DNA from: Achromobacter sp. HZ34 | GTDB lineage: Bacteria; Pseudomonadota; Gammaproteobacteria; Burkholderiales; Burkholderiaceae_B | Length of the DNA: 64,000 bases | Direction of reading: 5' to 3' | Assembly: GCF_002209485.1 (NCBI RefSeq) | Contig: NZ_NJIX01000002.1 | Coordinates: 868,001-932,000 of the forward strand | Shown here: positions 23,896-34,260 of the stretch, in pieces | Layout of the letters: each line of letters begins with the position of its first letter | Numbering within the stretch: position 1 is the first letter of the stretch | Program-made: the position numbers and the translations under genes | Notes under the pieces: model-generated | The model's database searches: none | What the model was told of the DNA's origin: nothing | The model's input: the letters and a program-made list of their open reading frames with translations, nothing else

Positions 23896-24810
23896 ATGCC
23901 TACTCGCCGTCGCATCCTCCAAGCCGCCTGCGCTGCCCTGCCCGCCGGCTTGCTCTCCGCCGCCGTCCGCGCCGCGGATCATCCCTTGAATCACCGTCCC
24001 ATTCCGTCCACTGGGGAAATGCTGCCCACCGTGGGCATGGGCACGGCCGATACCTTCGATGTGAATCCGCAAGGCGCGGACATGGCCGCGCTGGAAGACG
24101 TGGTCAAGCGCCTCATTGCCGGCGCCGGCAAGAACGCCGTCATCGACACCGCGCCCAGCTATGGCCAGGCCGAAGCCGTCACGGGCGCTCTGCTCGCGCG
24201 GCTGCAAGCACGCGATGGCATCTTCCTGGCGACCAAGATAGGCACCACGGGACGCGATGCGGCGCTGCGCCAGGTGCGCAACTCGCAGGCGATGCTGAAT
24301 TCACAGCGGCTCGATCTGATCCAGGTGCACAACCTGATCGATACGGTCAACCAACTGGCGCTGCTGCGCGAACTCAAGCAGCAGGGGGTGACGCGCTATG
24401 TGGGCATCACCCACTACACGGAGTCGGCGCAGGACGAACTGACGCGCCTGGTCGAGCGGGAGAAGCCCGATTTCCTGCAGATCAATCTGTCGGTCACCGC
24501 GCGCGGCGCGGAGCAGCGCCTGTTGCCCGCCTGCCAGGCCCACGGCGTGGCGGTGCTGATCAACCGTCCATTCCGCGATGGTGCGCTGTTTCGCCAGGTG
24601 CGTGACAAGCCCTTGCCGGGCTGGGCGGCGGAAATCGACTGCACCAGCTGGGCGCAGGTGTTCCTGAAATTCATCATCGGCCATCCGGCGGTAACCTGCG
24701 TCATTCCGGCCACGTCCAAACCGGCCAATATGGCCGACAATGTGTTGGCTGGCAGAGGGCGGTTGCCCGACGCGGCCATGCGCAAGCGAATCGCGGATCT
24801 TTTTGTCTGA
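23896..24810 (+). CDS. Aldo/keto reductase, Tat-like signal peptide
   Basis: A 304-residue protein of the aldo/keto reductase superfamily. It begins PTRRRILQAACAALPAGLL, a twin-arginine-type signal ending near AVRAADH, so the enzyme is probably exported folded with its cofactor. In the barrel, VIDTAPSYGQAEAVTGALL carries the Asp and Tyr of the active site, LATKIGTTGRDA the Lys, and RLDLIQVHNL the next strand with its His. It should reduce carbonyl compounds with NAD(P)H, although periplasmic cofactor supply is a puzzle. AGGAG precedes ATG 23896; in-frame sequence before that lacks a ribosome site. Confidence 0.85.
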   Translation: MPTRRRILQAACAALPAGLLSAAVRAADHPLNHRPIPSTGEMLPTVGMGTADTFDVNPQGADMAALEDVVKRLIAGAGKNAVIDTAPSYGQAEAVTGALLARLQARDGIFLATKIGTTGRDAALRQVRNSQAMLNSQRLDLIQVHNLIDTVNQLALLRELKQQGVTRYVGITHYTESAQDELTRLVEREKPDFLQINLSVTARGAEQRLLPACQAHGVAVLINRPFRDGALFRQVRDKPLPGWAAEIDCTSWAQVFLKFIIGHPAVTCVIPATSKPANMADNVLAGRGRLPDAAMRKRIADLFV

Positions 24811-24915
24811 GTTATCGTCTGATCCAGACGTTCGCTACATCCGTTCGGTCCAGGCGCCTGACCCAGACGCCTGATCGATCCGTCCGAGCAACCTATTTGC
24901 CGCCGAGGCCAGGCC

Positions 24916-26406
24916 ATGTCCAGCCCGATCAGCGCCCGTATCGCGATTGCCGGCCGTGCCATCGGGGTGCTGCCGGGCGAAGGGCGCGCGGCGCTGTGCG
25001 GTTTCGGGTTCTTCTTCTTTTTGTTCACCGGCTATTTCATGCTGCGGCCCATCCGCGAGACCTTGGGTATCGCGGCCGGTGTCGACAAGCTGCAGTGGCT
25101 GTTCACCGCCACCTTCGTGGTCATGCTGGCTGCCGTGCCCTGCTTCGGCTGGCTGGCCCGCCACACGCCGCGCGCGCGTTTCGTCACCTGGGCCTATGGC
25201 TTCTTCGCGCTCAGCCTGGTGGCGTTCGCGGCGGCGTTCCAGGCCGCGCCCGATAACCTCTGGGCGGCACGTGCGTTCTACGTCTGGATCTCCGTCTTCA
25301 ATCTATTCGTGGTGTCGGTGGCCTGGAGCCTGATGGCCGATGTATTCCGCACGGGCCAGGCGAAACGGCTGTTCGCTTTCATCTCCGCCGGGGCCAGTAC
25401 CGGCGGCCTGCTGGGTCCGGTGCTCGGCGGCTTGTTGGCCGAGCCCTTGGGCCCGGCCGGCCTGATCCTGCTGTCGGCCGCGCTACTGGCCGCCACATTG
25501 CCCCTGAAGTCCTGGCTCATGGGCTGGCGCGCACGCGGCGGCGCCGGGCGGCCGCAGGCTGCGGCATCGGGCACGGCGGCCGGCGCGCTGCACGCGCCTG
25601 GGACACCAGACGCGCGGGAGCTATCGGGCGCGCCAGAGGCCTCAGCCGTATCACACGCGCAGGTGCCCCAGGCCGCGATCACCGGCTCGCGGGGCCAGGA
25701 TGCACGCCAGGACGACGACCCGTCGCGGCCCATCGGGGGCGGCATCATTGCCGGTGCGACGCGGACCTTCACCTCGCCGCTGCTGCTGGGGATTTCGGCC
25801 TTCGTCGTCCTGCTGGCGACGGCCAGCACCTTTCTTTATATGGAGCAGGCGCGCCTGGTGGCACATGCCTTCGCCACGCCGGCGCAACGTATCCAGGTTT
25901 TCAGCGCGCTGGACTTCACCGTGCAGTTGCTATCCCTGCTGGCCCAGCTTTTCCTGACGGGACAGCTGGCGCGCAGACTGGGCGTGACGTTCCTGTTGAC
26001 CATCGTCCCGCTGGCTATCTGCCTGGGCTTCGTCGCGCTGGCGATCTGGCCTGTCTTCGGCGTCCTGGCCGTGGTCATGGTGATGCGCCGTGTAGGCGAG
26101 TACGCGCTGGTCCGGCCCGGCCGCGAAATGATCTTCACCACCGTACCCGCCGAAGACAAGTACAAAGCCAAGAATTTCATCGACACCGTGGTCTATCGGG
26201 CGGGCGACGCCGCCAGCGCCTGGGTCAAGACCGCCGTCGACACCTTGGGCCACGGCGTGGCGGTGGTCGCCCTGGTCGGCGCGCTCGGCGCGGCCCTATG
26301 GGCGATCTGCGGCTTCCTGCTGGGTCGCGCCACTGATGCGCGGCAACAGTCCGAGGCAGGAGCGGAACCGTCGTGGCTATCTGTGCGACAGGGAAGGAAA
26401 AACTAG
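24916..26406 (+). CDS. MFS-type transporter related to ATP/ADP translocases (COG3202-like)
   Basis: A 496-residue membrane protein with about 12 hydrophobic segments split by a ~70-residue hydrophilic loop (about 205-275). GYFMLRPIRETLGIAAGV and the later VGEYALVRPGREMIFTTVP and DKYKAKNFIDTVVYRAGDA resemble the non-parasite branch of ATP/ADP-translocase-like carriers. The true substrate of these chromosomal copies is unknown. The central loop is Ala/Gly/Pro-rich and may be a species-specific insertion. The 105 bases upstream contain short imperfect direct repeats (CTGATCCAGACG, CTGACCCAGACG). Confidence 0.75.
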   Translation: MSSPISARIAIAGRAIGVLPGEGRAALCGFGFFFFLFTGYFMLRPIRETLGIAAGVDKLQWLFTATFVVMLAAVPCFGWLARHTPRARFVTWAYGFFALSLVAFAAAFQAAPDNLWAARAFYVWISVFNLFVVSVAWSLMADVFRTGQAKRLFAFISAGASTGGLLGPVLGGLLAEPLGPAGLILLSAALLAATLPLKSWLMGWRARGGAGRPQAAASGTAAGALHAPGTPDARELSGAPEASAVSHAQVPQAAITGSRGQDARQDDDPSRPIGGGIIAGATRTFTSPLLLGISAFVVLLATASTFLYMEQARLVAHAFATPAQRIQVFSALDFTVQLLSLLAQLFLTGQLARRLGVTFLLTIVPLAICLGFVALAIWPVFGVLAVVMVMRRVGEYALVRPGREMIFTTVPAEDKYKAKNFIDTVVYRAGDAASAWVKTAVDTLGHGVAVVALVGALGAALWAICGFLLGRATDARQQSEAGAEPSWLSVRQGRKN

Positions 26407-26485
26407 GATCGTGGAACGTCGCCCTTTGGGCCGAGGCAGGACCAGGCCAGGGAGAAACGTCGCCATTGCGGCGTGCTGACGTCGA

Positions 26486-27076
26486 TCAACCCAGCCGCTG
26501 AAGATCCAGCAACACCCGCCGCGTGGCCAGTTCGCGGCCGGCCAGGTTTTGCGCCAGGCGCTCGCGCAAGTCGCGCCGCAACGCGGGTTCGCCGGCGGGG
26601 TCTTCGAAATCCGGCATCTCGGCATCCACGCCGTAGCCGGTTTCAGCCAGCAGCGTCCATTCGAAACGGCGCAGCGCCGCGGCGGCCCGGCTGCCGGCCG
26701 CCAGCTGCGTCAAGGCCGTCTGGTACGCATCGAACAGCACGGGATGGGCGTCTTCGCGCGGCATCAGGCGCAGCAGCAGTTCGTTCATATACCAGGCCGA
26801 CATCAAGGCGCTGCCGGCCAGCGGCAACACGCCGGCGATTTCGGCCCGCGTCAGCGTCTTGACCTCGCCCGCGCCGGTCCACGACAGGCTCAGGGGCTGA
26901 AACGCCGACAGCACCGGCCGCAGCACCGAATAAGGCCGCTTGGCGCCCTTGGCCACCATCGAAACACAGCCGAAGTCGCGTGAAAAAGCCTGGATCACCA
27001 GGGATGTCTCACGCCAGGCAGTCGCGTGCAACATGTATGCACGGCTGTCCTGCACCCGGGGGGAACGCCGGCTCAT
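26486..27076 (-). CDS. recO: DNA repair protein RecO, short form
   Basis: A 196-residue RecO. The OB-fold part (VQDSRAYMLHATAWRETSLV, MVAKGAKRPYS) and GEVKTLTRAEIAGVLPLAG are clear, and MNELLLRLMPREDAHPVLF opens the helical domain. RecO loads RecA on SSB-coated DNA with RecR. E. coli RecO is about 242 residues. Here the segment between LAETGYGVD and LRERLAQNLAGRELATR is some 45 residues shorter, yet the C-terminal helix is kept. It may be the normal form of this group. The start lies 7 bases after the era stop; both continue the lepB-rnc block. Confidence 0.88.
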   Translation of the reverse strand: MSRRSPRVQDSRAYMLHATAWRETSLVIQAFSRDFGCVSMVAKGAKRPYSVLRPVLSAFQPLSLSWTGAGEVKTLTRAEIAGVLPLAGSALMSAWYMNELLLRLMPREDAHPVLFDAYQTALTQLAAGSRAAAALRRFEWTLLAETGYGVDAEMPDFEDPAGEPALRRDLRERLAQNLAGRELATRRVLLDLQRLG

Positions 27077-27083
27077 GGAAGGC

Positions 27084-27974
27084 TTACTCGTAGCCCAGAT
27101 CGCGCAGCGCGCCCTCGCGCTCCGACCAGCCCTTGCGCACCTTGATGTACACCTCCAGGTGCACCGGCTTGTCCAGCATCTTGGAGATGTCCTGGCGCGC
27201 CTCGGACGCAATGCGCTTCATATGCATGCCGCCCGTGCCCAGCAGGATCGGCCTGTAGCTGTCGCGCTCGACCAGGATGCACGCGGCCACGCGCGCGCCC
27301 TTCTCGTTTTCTTCCCACTGCTCGATGACCACGGTACAGCCGTAAGGCAGTTCGTCGCCGACCAGGCGGAAGATCTTTTCACGAATCAGCTCGGCCGCGA
27401 TGAAGCGGATGGGCCGGTCGGTCAGCGTGTCGGCCTCGAACATGGGTTCGTTCTCCGGCAGGCGCTTGGCGATCTCGTCCAGCAGCACGTCCAGCTGGCG
27501 ATCCTTGGCGGCACTGACCGGAATCACCGCGCCATAGTCGTGCAGCGCGCTGAGCTTGGCCACATAAGGGAATAGTTCGTCGCGGCTCTTCAGCGCGTCG
27601 ATCTTGTTGACGGCCAGGATGCAGCGCTCGCCCTTGGGCAGCAGCGGCAACAGCTTGGCATCGCCCTCCGACCACTTGCCGGCCTCGACCACATGGATCA
27701 CCACATCGACGTCATTCAGGGCCTGCGTGACCACACGGTTCATCATGCGGTTCATGGTGCCGCCATGGCGGGTCTGGAAACCAGGCGTGTCGACGAAGAC
27801 GAACTGCTCGTGCTCGCGCGTCAACACCCCATGGATGCGATGGCGCGTGGTCTGCGCCTTGCGCGAGACGATAGAAATCTTGCTGCCGATGAGGGCATTG
27901 TTGAGGGTGGACTTGCCGACATTCGGCCGACCGACGATGGCGACGAAGCCGCAACGGAAATTTTGTTCGCTCAT
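27084..27974 (-). CDS. era: GTPase Era
   Basis: A 296-residue GTPase with a KH domain. GRPNVGKST is the P-loop (G1), DTPGF is G3, and NKID is G4 in [10 protein letters not shown]. The C-terminal part from about residue 205 is the KH domain, with [13 protein letters not shown] as the RNA-binding loop. Era binds the 3' end of 16S rRNA and couples ribosome assembly to growth. The ATG at 27974 overlaps the rnc stop (ATGA), which ties it to RNase III production. Confidence 0.96.
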   Translation of the reverse strand: MSEQNFRCGFVAIVGRPNVGKSTLNNALIGSKISIVSRKAQTTRHRIHGVLTREHEQFVFVDTPGFQTRHGGTMNRMMNRVVTQALNDVDVVIHVVEAGKWSEGDAKLLPLLPKGERCILAVNKIDALKSRDELFPYVAKLSALHDYGAVIPVSAAKDRQLDVLLDEIAKRLPENEPMFEADTLTDRPIRFIAAELIREKIFRLVGDELPYGCTVVIEQWEENEKGARVAACILVERDSYRPILLGTGGMHMKRIASEARQDISKMLDKPVHLEVYIKVRKGWSEREGALRDLGYE

Positions 27975-28729
27975 TTCACTTCTTGGGCGACCGCAACAGG
28001 CAGGGATAGCTGCGCGGTCTTGCGCGCGCGGGGCGCACGCTTGGGGTTCTTGGCGGGACTGGCGGCCTGCGCCGCCTCCAGTGCGGATTTCGCGGCGGCC
28101 TGCTCGGCCGCGCGGCGACTGGCGCCGGCGCCAACTACCTTGATTTCCCACGCGGGGATGGCGCACTCGACTTCGAACTGCTGGCTGTGCGCTGCGCCAT
28201 GCGTGGCAATCACGGTATACACGGGCAGGGCCAGCTTGCGGCCCTGCAGGAATTCCTGCAGCAGCGTCTTGGCGTCCTTGCCCAGGGTCTTGGGATCGAC
28301 GGTGACGAGGATGGGCTGGTACAGGCGCGCGATGACGCGGCGCGCGGCGTCGAAGCCGCCATCCAGGAATACGGCGCCGAAGATGGCTTCCAGCGTATCG
28401 GCCAGGATGGACGGGCGGCGGAAGCCACCGCTTTTCAGTTCGCCCTCGCCCAGGCGCAGATCATGGGACAGTTCCAGCTTCTGCGCGATGTCCGCCAGCG
28501 ATGCCTGCTTCACCAGGTTGGCGCGCAGACGCGACAGATCGCCCTCGTCGATCTTGCTATAGCGATCGAACAGCATGGATGCGACCACGAAGTTCAGGAC
28601 GGAGTCGCCCAGGAATTCGAGTCTCTCGTTATGGCGCGCACCATGGCTGCGATGAGTCAGCGCCTGCTCCAGCAGGGCCTCGTCACCAAAGCGGTGATCC
28701 AGACGGGTTTGCAGCGCGGCTAGGGACAT
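27971..28729 (-). CDS. rnc: Ribonuclease III
   Basis: A 252-residue RNase [18 protein letters not shown] (about residues 34-48) is the catalytic signature with the metal-binding Glu and Asp, and [15 protein letters not shown] gives the second acidic pair. A double-strand RNA-binding domain runs from about 155 to 225. The last ~30 residues are a basic tail, [13 protein letters not shown]. It processes rRNA precursors and double-stranded RNA. It starts two bases from the lepB stop and overlaps era. Confidence 0.95.
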   Translation of the reverse strand: MSLAALQTRLDHRFGDEALLEQALTHRSHGARHNERLEFLGDSVLNFVVASMLFDRYSKIDEGDLSRLRANLVKQASLADIAQKLELSHDLRLGEGELKSGGFRRPSILADTLEAIFGAVFLDGGFDAARRVIARLYQPILVTVDPKTLGKDAKTLLQEFLQGRKLALPVYTVIATHGAAHSQQFEVECAIPAWEIKVVGAGASRRAAEQAAAKSALEAAQAASPAKNPKRAPRARKTAQLSLPVAVAQEVK

Positions 28730-28731
28730 TG

Positions 28732-29631
28732 TTAATTGAATCGGCCGATCCGGCTCAGGTCGGAGAAATTCATCCAGATAAAGAACGCCTTGCCCACGAT
28801 ATTACCGTCCGGAACGAATCCCCAGTAGCGGCTGTCCGCACTATTGTCCCGGTTGTCGCCCATGGCGAAATATTGCCCTTCGGGGACCTTGCAGCGCACG
28901 CCGGCACGGTTGTATTGGCAATTCTGCGAGTTGGGAAACTGCCAAATGGGCTCATATTGCTGGTATTTTCCTTCTTCCAGCAATATATCGTGCTCAACGT
29001 CGCCCAATTTCTCCTTATATTTGGAGACATAGGCGACCCGGTCAGGCTCGAAGTAGTTGCCGTCGCGGGCATGGGTGACTTCCTGCCCGTTTACATACAG
29101 TTTCTTGTCCAGGTAAGCGATTTCATCGCCGGGCAGGCCCACGACGCGCTTGATGTAGTCCACGCTGGTATCCACCGGGTAGCGGAACACGATGACGTCA
29201 CCGCGCTCCAGCTTGCCGGTGTTGATGACCTTGGTGTCCAGGATGGGAAGGCGGATACCGCGGCTGAACTTGTTCACCAGGATCAGGTCGCCCGATTGCA
29301 GCGTTGGCAGCATGGAGCCGGACGGAATGCGGAAAGGCTCGACGACGAAGGACCGCAGCACGAACACGAACAGGATCACCGGAAAGAAGCTGACCGCGTA
29401 TTCGACCCACCACGGCGCGCGCGTGGCGGATTCCACCGCCGCGCGGCGCTGGCGTTCGGTTTCGGCGGGGTCGCCGCCATCGGTCTGCCCTGATACGGAC
29501 CGATCGAATTGCGCCAGGGCTTCTTCGCCCTTGCGCCTGCGCGCCTTGCGCAACATCGTGATGTCCAGCAACCAGATGATGCCGGTAATCACCAGCAGGA
29601 TGAACAAGATCAGCGCGAAATTCCAGCTCAT
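28732..29631 (-). CDS. lepB: Signal peptidase I
   Basis: A 299-residue leader peptidase with two N-terminal membrane helices (about residues 4-24 and 78-96), then the periplasmic catalytic domain. The nucleophile is in [13 protein letters not shown] and the general base Lys in [14 protein letters not shown]. The C-terminal box reads [15 protein letters not shown]. It cuts signal peptides of exported proteins. It follows lepA by 20 bases, the usual order. A ~50-residue hydrophilic cytoplasmic loop between the helices is Glu/Arg-rich. Confidence 0.95.
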   Translation of the reverse strand: MSWNFALILFILLVITGIIWLLDITMLRKARRRKGEEALAQFDRSVSGQTDGGDPAETERQRRAAVESATRAPWWVEYAVSFFPVILFVFVLRSFVVEPFRIPSGSMLPTLQSGDLILVNKFSRGIRLPILDTKVINTGKLERGDVIVFRYPVDTSVDYIKRVVGLPGDEIAYLDKKLYVNGQEVTHARDGNYFEPDRVAYVSKYKEKLGDVEHDILLEEGKYQQYEPIWQFPNSQNCQYNRAGVRCKVPEGQYFAMGDNRDNSADSRYWGFVPDGNIVGKAFFIWMNFSDLSRIGRFN

Positions 29632-29651
29632 GTGTAATGCCTTATCTCAAC

Positions 29652-31445
29652 CTATTTGTCTTCCACTTGCAGGATGGCGAGGAAGGCCTCTTGCGGGATC
29701 TCCACGCTACCCACCTGCTTCATCCGCTTCTTGCCGGCCTTCTGCTTTTCCAGCAGTTTCTTCTTGCGGCTGATGTCGCCGCCGTAGCACTTCGCCAGCA
29801 CGTTCTTGCGCAGCGCCTTGACGTTCTCGCGCGCGATCACTTCGGCGCCAATGGCTGCCTGGATGGCCACGTCGAACATCTGGCGCGGGATCAGTTCGCG
29901 CATCTTCGACACCACTTCACGGGCGCGATAACGCGCGTTGCTGCGGTGAACGATCATGGACAGGGCATCGACCTTGTCGCTGTTGATCAACAGATCGACA
30001 CGCACCACGTCGGCCGCGCGATATTCCAGGAACTCGTAGTCCATGGACGCGTACCCGCGCGACACCGACTTCAGCTTGTCGAAGAAGTCCAGCACGATTT
30101 CGCCCAACGGGATCTCGTACGTCAGGTGCACCTGGCGGCCGTGATAGCTCATGTTGATCTGAGCGCCGCGCTTGTTGTTGCACAGGGTCATGACGGGGCC
30201 GACATATTCCTGCGGCATGAACAGCGTCACTTTGACGATGGGCTCGCGGATTTCGGCGATCTTGCCGATCTCGGGCAGGCGCGACGGGCTTTCGATGGAG
30301 ATCACCGTGCCGTCGCGCTGTTCGACTTCGTACACCACCGACGGCGCGGTGGTGATGATGTCCATGTCGAATTCGCGCTCCAGGCGCTCCTGCACGATTT
30401 CCATGTGCAGCAGGCCGAGGAAGCCGCAACGGAAACCGAAGCCCAGCGCCTGCGACACTTCCGGCTCGAACATCAGCGCGGCGTCGTTGAGCTTGAGTTT
30501 TTCCAGCGAGTCTCGCAATTGGTCGAATTCGCTGCTTTCCACCGGGTAGAGGCCGGCGAACACCTGCGGCTGCACTTCCTTGAAGCCGGGCAGCGCCTGC
30601 GGCGCGGCCTTGCCGGCGATGGTGATGGTATCGCCCACCTTGGCATTGGCCAGTTCCTTGATACCGGCGATGACGAAGCCCACCTCGCCAGCCGACAGCG
30701 ACGTACGCTGCACCGACTTCGGCGTGAACACGCCCACCTGTTCGCACAGGTGGGTGGCGCCGGATGCCATCAGCAGGATCTTGTCCTTGGGCCGCAGCAC
30801 GCCATTGACGATGCGTACCAGCATGACCACGCCGACGTAGTTGTCGAACCAGGAGTCGATGATCAGCGCCTGCAGCGGCGCCTCGACTTCGCCCTTGGGG
30901 GCCGGCACGCGCGCGACCACCAATTCAAGAATCTCGTCGATGCCCATGCCGGTCTTGGCGCTGGCCAGCACGGCGTCCGACGCGTCGATGCCGATCACGT
31001 CTTCCACTTCCTGGCGCGCGCCGTCCGGATCGGCCTGCGGCAGATCCATCTTGTTGAGAACCGGCAGCACTTCCACGCCCAGCTCGATGGCGGTGTAGCA
31101 GTTGGCCACGGTCTGCGCTTCCACGCCCTGCGACGCGTCGACCACCAGCAGCGCGCCTTCGCACGCCGACAGCGAACGGCTGACTTCGTAGGAGAAGTCG
31201 ACGTGTCCCGGGGTGTCGATGAGGTTCAGGTTGTAGACCTTGCCGTCCTGTGCCTTGTACGACAGGGCGGCCGTCTGGGCCTTGATGGTGATGCCCCGTT
31301 CGCGCTCGATATCCATGGAGTCGAGCACCTGGGCCGACATCTCGCGATCCGCCAGACCGCCGCAGCGCTGGATCAGGCGGTCGGCCAGGGTCGACTTGCC
31401 GTGATCGATGTGGGCGATGATGGAAAAGTTGCGGATATGCTGCAT
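29652..31445 (-). CDS. lepA: Elongation factor 4 (LepA)
   Basis: A 597-residue translational GTPase, the usual LepA length. It begins [19 protein letters not shown] with the P-loop, followed by DTPGHVDF (G3) and [10 protein letters not shown] (G4). The LepA-specific C-terminal domain is present, with [16 protein letters not shown] and a basic tail with [18 protein letters not shown]. It acts on stalled or mistranslocated ribosomes and in initiation or assembly. ATG 31445 is chosen because it gives the family start. A terminator separates it from mucD, so it probably has its own promoter. Confidence 0.96.
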   Translation of the reverse strand: MQHIRNFSIIAHIDHGKSTLADRLIQRCGGLADREMSAQVLDSMDIERERGITIKAQTAALSYKAQDGKVYNLNLIDTPGHVDFSYEVSRSLSACEGALLVVDASQGVEAQTVANCYTAIELGVEVLPVLNKMDLPQADPDGARQEVEDVIGIDASDAVLASAKTGMGIDEILELVVARVPAPKGEVEAPLQALIIDSWFDNYVGVVMLVRIVNGVLRPKDKILLMASGATHLCEQVGVFTPKSVQRTSLSAGEVGFVIAGIKELANAKVGDTITIAGKAAPQALPGFKEVQPQVFAGLYPVESSEFDQLRDSLEKLKLNDAALMFEPEVSQALGFGFRCGFLGLLHMEIVQERLEREFDMDIITTAPSVVYEVEQRDGTVISIESPSRLPEIGKIAEIREPIVKVTLFMPQEYVGPVMTLCNNKRGAQINMSYHGRQVHLTYEIPLGEIVLDFFDKLKSVSRGYASMDYEFLEYRAADVVRVDLLINSDKVDALSMIVHRSNARYRAREVVSKMRELIPRQMFDVAIQAAIGAEVIARENVKALRKNVLAKCYGGDISRKKKLLEKQKAGKKRMKQVGSVEIPQEAFLAILQVEDK

Positions 31446-31475
31446 AGACAGGATAAGTGGAGAAAAGGAACGACC

Positions 31476-31505
31476 AAAAACAAGGGGGCGCCACGCGCCC
31501 CCTTG
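31476..31505 (-). terminator. Intrinsic terminator downstream of mucD
   Basis: An 11-bp stem, CAAGGGGGCGC (31481-31491) and GCGCCCCCTTG (31495-31505), has a 3-base loop. On the minus strand a TTTTT run follows immediately. It closes the rpoE-mucABD unit before lepA. Confidence 0.9.
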
Positions 31506-31538
31506 TTGCGGCAACCAAGGATTTTAGCCGGTTTGCCT

Positions 31539-33056
31539 TTATTTAGCCGGCTGGACCGCGACCCACTGGGTCTGGTCGCCCCGACGCACCAGCACGCCGA
31601 TAGCCTTGGACTTGTCAACCTTGGCGGCCGTCTTGACGAACTGGTCGGGCGCGGTGATATCAGTGTCGTTTATTGCCAACACAATATCGCCTTCCATGAT
31701 GCCGGCCCGGGAGGCGGCGCCTTCAGCCTGGCGCACCAGGACGCCGCCGGTGATTTTCATCTTGCGCTGCGTCTCGGCCGGCACGGGAACCACCGTCAAG
31801 CCCAGGGCGCTGGAGGATTCCGGCTCGGTCTTGGGGTTGGTCTTTTCCTTGGCGGCCGTCTTGGGCGGCTGGATTTCCGCGACCTTGACCGTCAGCGTCT
31901 GCGACTTGCCCTTGCGCCAGACCTGCAGGGGCGCCACGGTACCGGGCTTGGTTTCGCCGACCATGCGGGGCAGATCGGACCAGCGCGCGATGCTCTTGTC
32001 ATTGAACTTGAGAATGACGTCACCCGGCTGCACGCCAGCGGCTTCGGCCGGGCTGTCGCCTTCGACGCTGCTGACCAGGGCGCCTTCCGCCTTGCTCAGG
32101 CCGATGGCGGTGGCCACGTCGTTGGTCACTTCGCCGATCTGCACGCCGATACGGCCGCGCGTCACCTTGCCATTGGAGCGCAACTGTTCGACCACGCGCA
32201 TCACTTCGTCGATCGGGATGGCCAGGGAAATTCCCATGAAGCCGCCGCTGCGCGAAATGATCTGCGAGTTGATGCCGACCACCTCACCCGCCAGGTTCAG
32301 CAACGGGCCGCCCGAGTTGCCGGGGTTGACGGCCACATCGGTCTGGATGAAGGGCAAATAGTCACCCGTATCGCGGTTGATGGCGCTGATGATGCCGGCC
32401 GTCACCGTGGAGTCCAGGCCGAAGGGCGAGCCGATGGCCAGCACCCACTGCCCCTTCTTCAGCTTGGAGTCGTCGCCGATAGGCAGCGGCGTCAGGCCCT
32501 TGGCGTCGATCTTGAGCAGGGCGACGTCGGTGCGGTCATCGGTACCGATGACCTTGGCCTTGAATTCGCGGCCGTCGGTGGTGGTGACGAAGATGTCGGT
32601 GGCGTCGGTGACCACGTGATTATTGGTCAGCACATAGCCGTCGGCCGAAATGAAGAAACCGGAACCCACGCCACGCGGCACGGTGCGTTCCTCGGGGGTC
32701 TTCTGTTCCTTGTTGTCGTCCTTGGGCGCCTTCTCGCGCGGTGCGCGCTGGCCCGGCATGCCGGGCGGCTGGAAGTCGGGGCCGAAGAAAAAGCGGAACA
32801 GATCGTAGGGATCCTGGCCGTCCGCGCCGGGGCGGCGCACGGGCACGGTGGCCGTGGTGCGGATATTGACCACCGCCGGGTCGGCCTTTTCCACGATGCT
32901 GCTGAAATCAGGCATCGTGACCGTGGGCATGGGGGTCTGGGCTTGTGTCTGGGCTTGCGCCGGCGCCATGGCCGCGCTGGCCAGCGCCGTCGCGGCGCCC
33001 ACCATAATCAGAAAGCGTCGCAGGAACCCCTGCGTCTTCTCATAGGAAAAGTTCAT
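31539..33056 (-). CDS. mucD: DegP/MucD-type periplasmic serine endoprotease
   Basis: A 505-residue HtrA-family protease. The signal peptide ends at PAQAQ, about residue 35. The trypsin-like domain carries His in YVLTNNHVVTDA, Asp in DDRTDVALLKID and Ser in NPGNSGGPLLN. Two PDZ domains follow (about 290-380 and 405-495). It degrades misfolded envelope proteins and tunes the sigma-E response. ATG 33056 has GGAG six bases upstream; a TTG two codons earlier is too close to that site. It is the last gene of the rpoE-mucA-mucB-mucD unit and ends at a strong terminator. Confidence 0.94.
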   Translation of the reverse strand: MNFSYEKTQGFLRRFLIMVGAATALASAAMAPAQAQTQAQTPMPTVTMPDFSSIVEKADPAVVNIRTTATVPVRRPGADGQDPYDLFRFFFGPDFQPPGMPGQRAPREKAPKDDNKEQKTPEERTVPRGVGSGFFISADGYVLTNNHVVTDATDIFVTTTDGREFKAKVIGTDDRTDVALLKIDAKGLTPLPIGDDSKLKKGQWVLAIGSPFGLDSTVTAGIISAINRDTGDYLPFIQTDVAVNPGNSGGPLLNLAGEVVGINSQIISRSGGFMGISLAIPIDEVMRVVEQLRSNGKVTRGRIGVQIGEVTNDVATAIGLSKAEGALVSSVEGDSPAEAAGVQPGDVILKFNDKSIARWSDLPRMVGETKPGTVAPLQVWRKGKSQTLTVKVAEIQPPKTAAKEKTNPKTEPESSSALGLTVVPVPAETQRKMKITGGVLVRQAEGAASRAGIMEGDIVLAINDTDITAPDQFVKTAAKVDKSKAIGVLVRRGDQTQWVAVQPAK

Positions 33057-33168
33057 GTACAACTCCGCTTGGATATACGGGTCTTTCTACCATGGATTCA
33101 AGAACAAAATCCGCGCCGGCCCATCGCAAGCCGGCGCGCACCGTGTGATTTCTTGAAAATTTACTTAT

Positions 33169-34260
33169 TTATTTCGGCGCCAATGCCGGCGGCGGGGCCG
33201 AGGGCGGCACATACTCGGTCGACTTGGCCAGATGCTCAAGCGTGGCCGAAGGCACCTCGCCCAGCGCGGTCAACCAGAAATCGGCGATGCGCGTGCCGTA
33301 GACGCTGACGGCGCCCCGTCGATAGGCCCCGTGAGGCTGGCGGCTGTTCCGTTTCTTGTCGAACGGCTCGATGAAGACGGAAATGGCGGCCAGGCCATCG
33401 GACAGTACCAATTGGCTGACCGACTCGTTGTGCCCCAGGACACGGCCCACCTGCGACACCTGGACAAAGCCGGCCGGCAAGGGAATGCGCCAGCCCTGCG
33501 CGGCCAGGTCGATCGGCTGCAGCGTGGACTGCTGGACCTTCCATTCCTTGTACGGCCAGCGCGACTCCAGCATCTTGCCGTCGACGTCCTTGCCCAGGCG
33601 CAGCGTGGTGAAAGTCACCTGTTCGACCACGCTATTGGCGCCAGACAGGGTCTGCGCCTTCAGCAGCAGGTCGTTCTGTTCATCGGCGCACAAACGATAA
33701 CCATAGCGCGCCTTGTCCAGCGGCTCGATGGTGATCATGCGGCATTCGCGCCCGGCCACGCGGCGCGGCGCGGTTTCGCTATAGACCTGGTAGAAACGCG
33801 TCACCGCGGCGGGCGACCCCAGCAGCAGCCCCGGGAAACGGTCGGCGCGGCGCTGTTGCACCAGCACCGTCTTGCGTTCAGGCACCAGGCACTGCACGTC
33901 GTCGTTGTGGCGCAGGTATTCGCGCGGCTGGCCGTCCAGCACTTCGAGGCGTTCGCGCTCGCCGCTGCCGTCGACCATGTGTACCAGCCGCGAGGATTGG
34001 ATCAACTCGCCCTGCTGATAGGTGAAGATGCCCGAATAGTCCAGCTTGCGTGCGGCTTCCTGGATGCGCGACAGCAGCGCCTGCGCTTCCTCGGCCGCCA
34101 GCGGCGTGCGTGCCGTCGTCGCGCCGCCCTGGGCAGCGGCTTGCGCTTGCGTCTGAGCTTGCACCAGGCCGCTGCCCAGGCAACCCAGCAAGGTTGCGAA
34201 CGACAGGCTCATCACCCGCGAGACCCCGCGCAGACCAGGCAGCCCCAACGTCGCGATCAT
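33169..34260 (-). CDS. mucB: Sigma-E factor regulator MucB/RseB
   Basis: A 363-residue periplasmic protein with a signal peptide ending near LVQAQ. The MucB/RseB domain starts about residue 60 with RKLDYSGIFTYQQG and continues with HMVDGSGERERLEVLDG; the C-terminal domain begins about 245. RseB binds the anti-sigma factor and shields it from DegS until outer-membrane protein or LPS signals arrive. The ATG at 34260 overlaps the mucA stop as TGATG. The pattern matches Pseudomonas/Neisseria MucB. The C-terminus ends in a proline-rich tail. Confidence 0.92.
   Translation of the reverse strand: MIATLGLPGLRGVSRVMSLSFATLLGCLGSGLVQAQTQAQAAAQGGATTARTPLAAEEAQALLSRIQEAARKLDYSGIFTYQQGELIQSSRLVHMVDGSGERERLEVLDGQPREYLRHNDDVQCLVPERKTVLVQQRRADRFPGLLLGSPAAVTRFYQVYSETAPRRVAGRECRMITIEPLDKARYGYRLCADEQNDLLLKAQTLSGANSVVEQVTFTTLRLGKDVDGKMLESRWPYKEWKVQQSTLQPIDLAAQGWRIPLPAGFVQVSQVGRVLGHNESVSQLVLSDGLAAISVFIEPFDKKRNSRQPHGAYRRGAVSVYGTRIADFWLTALGEVPSATLEHLAKSTEYVPPSAPPPALAPK

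Noticed and set aside
29637-33308. A 1223-codon open frame on the plus strand
   Set aside because: It lies antisense to lepA and mucD, has His/Gln/Arg-rich composition with no recognisable domain, and arises from codon bias in G+C-rich genes on the other strand.
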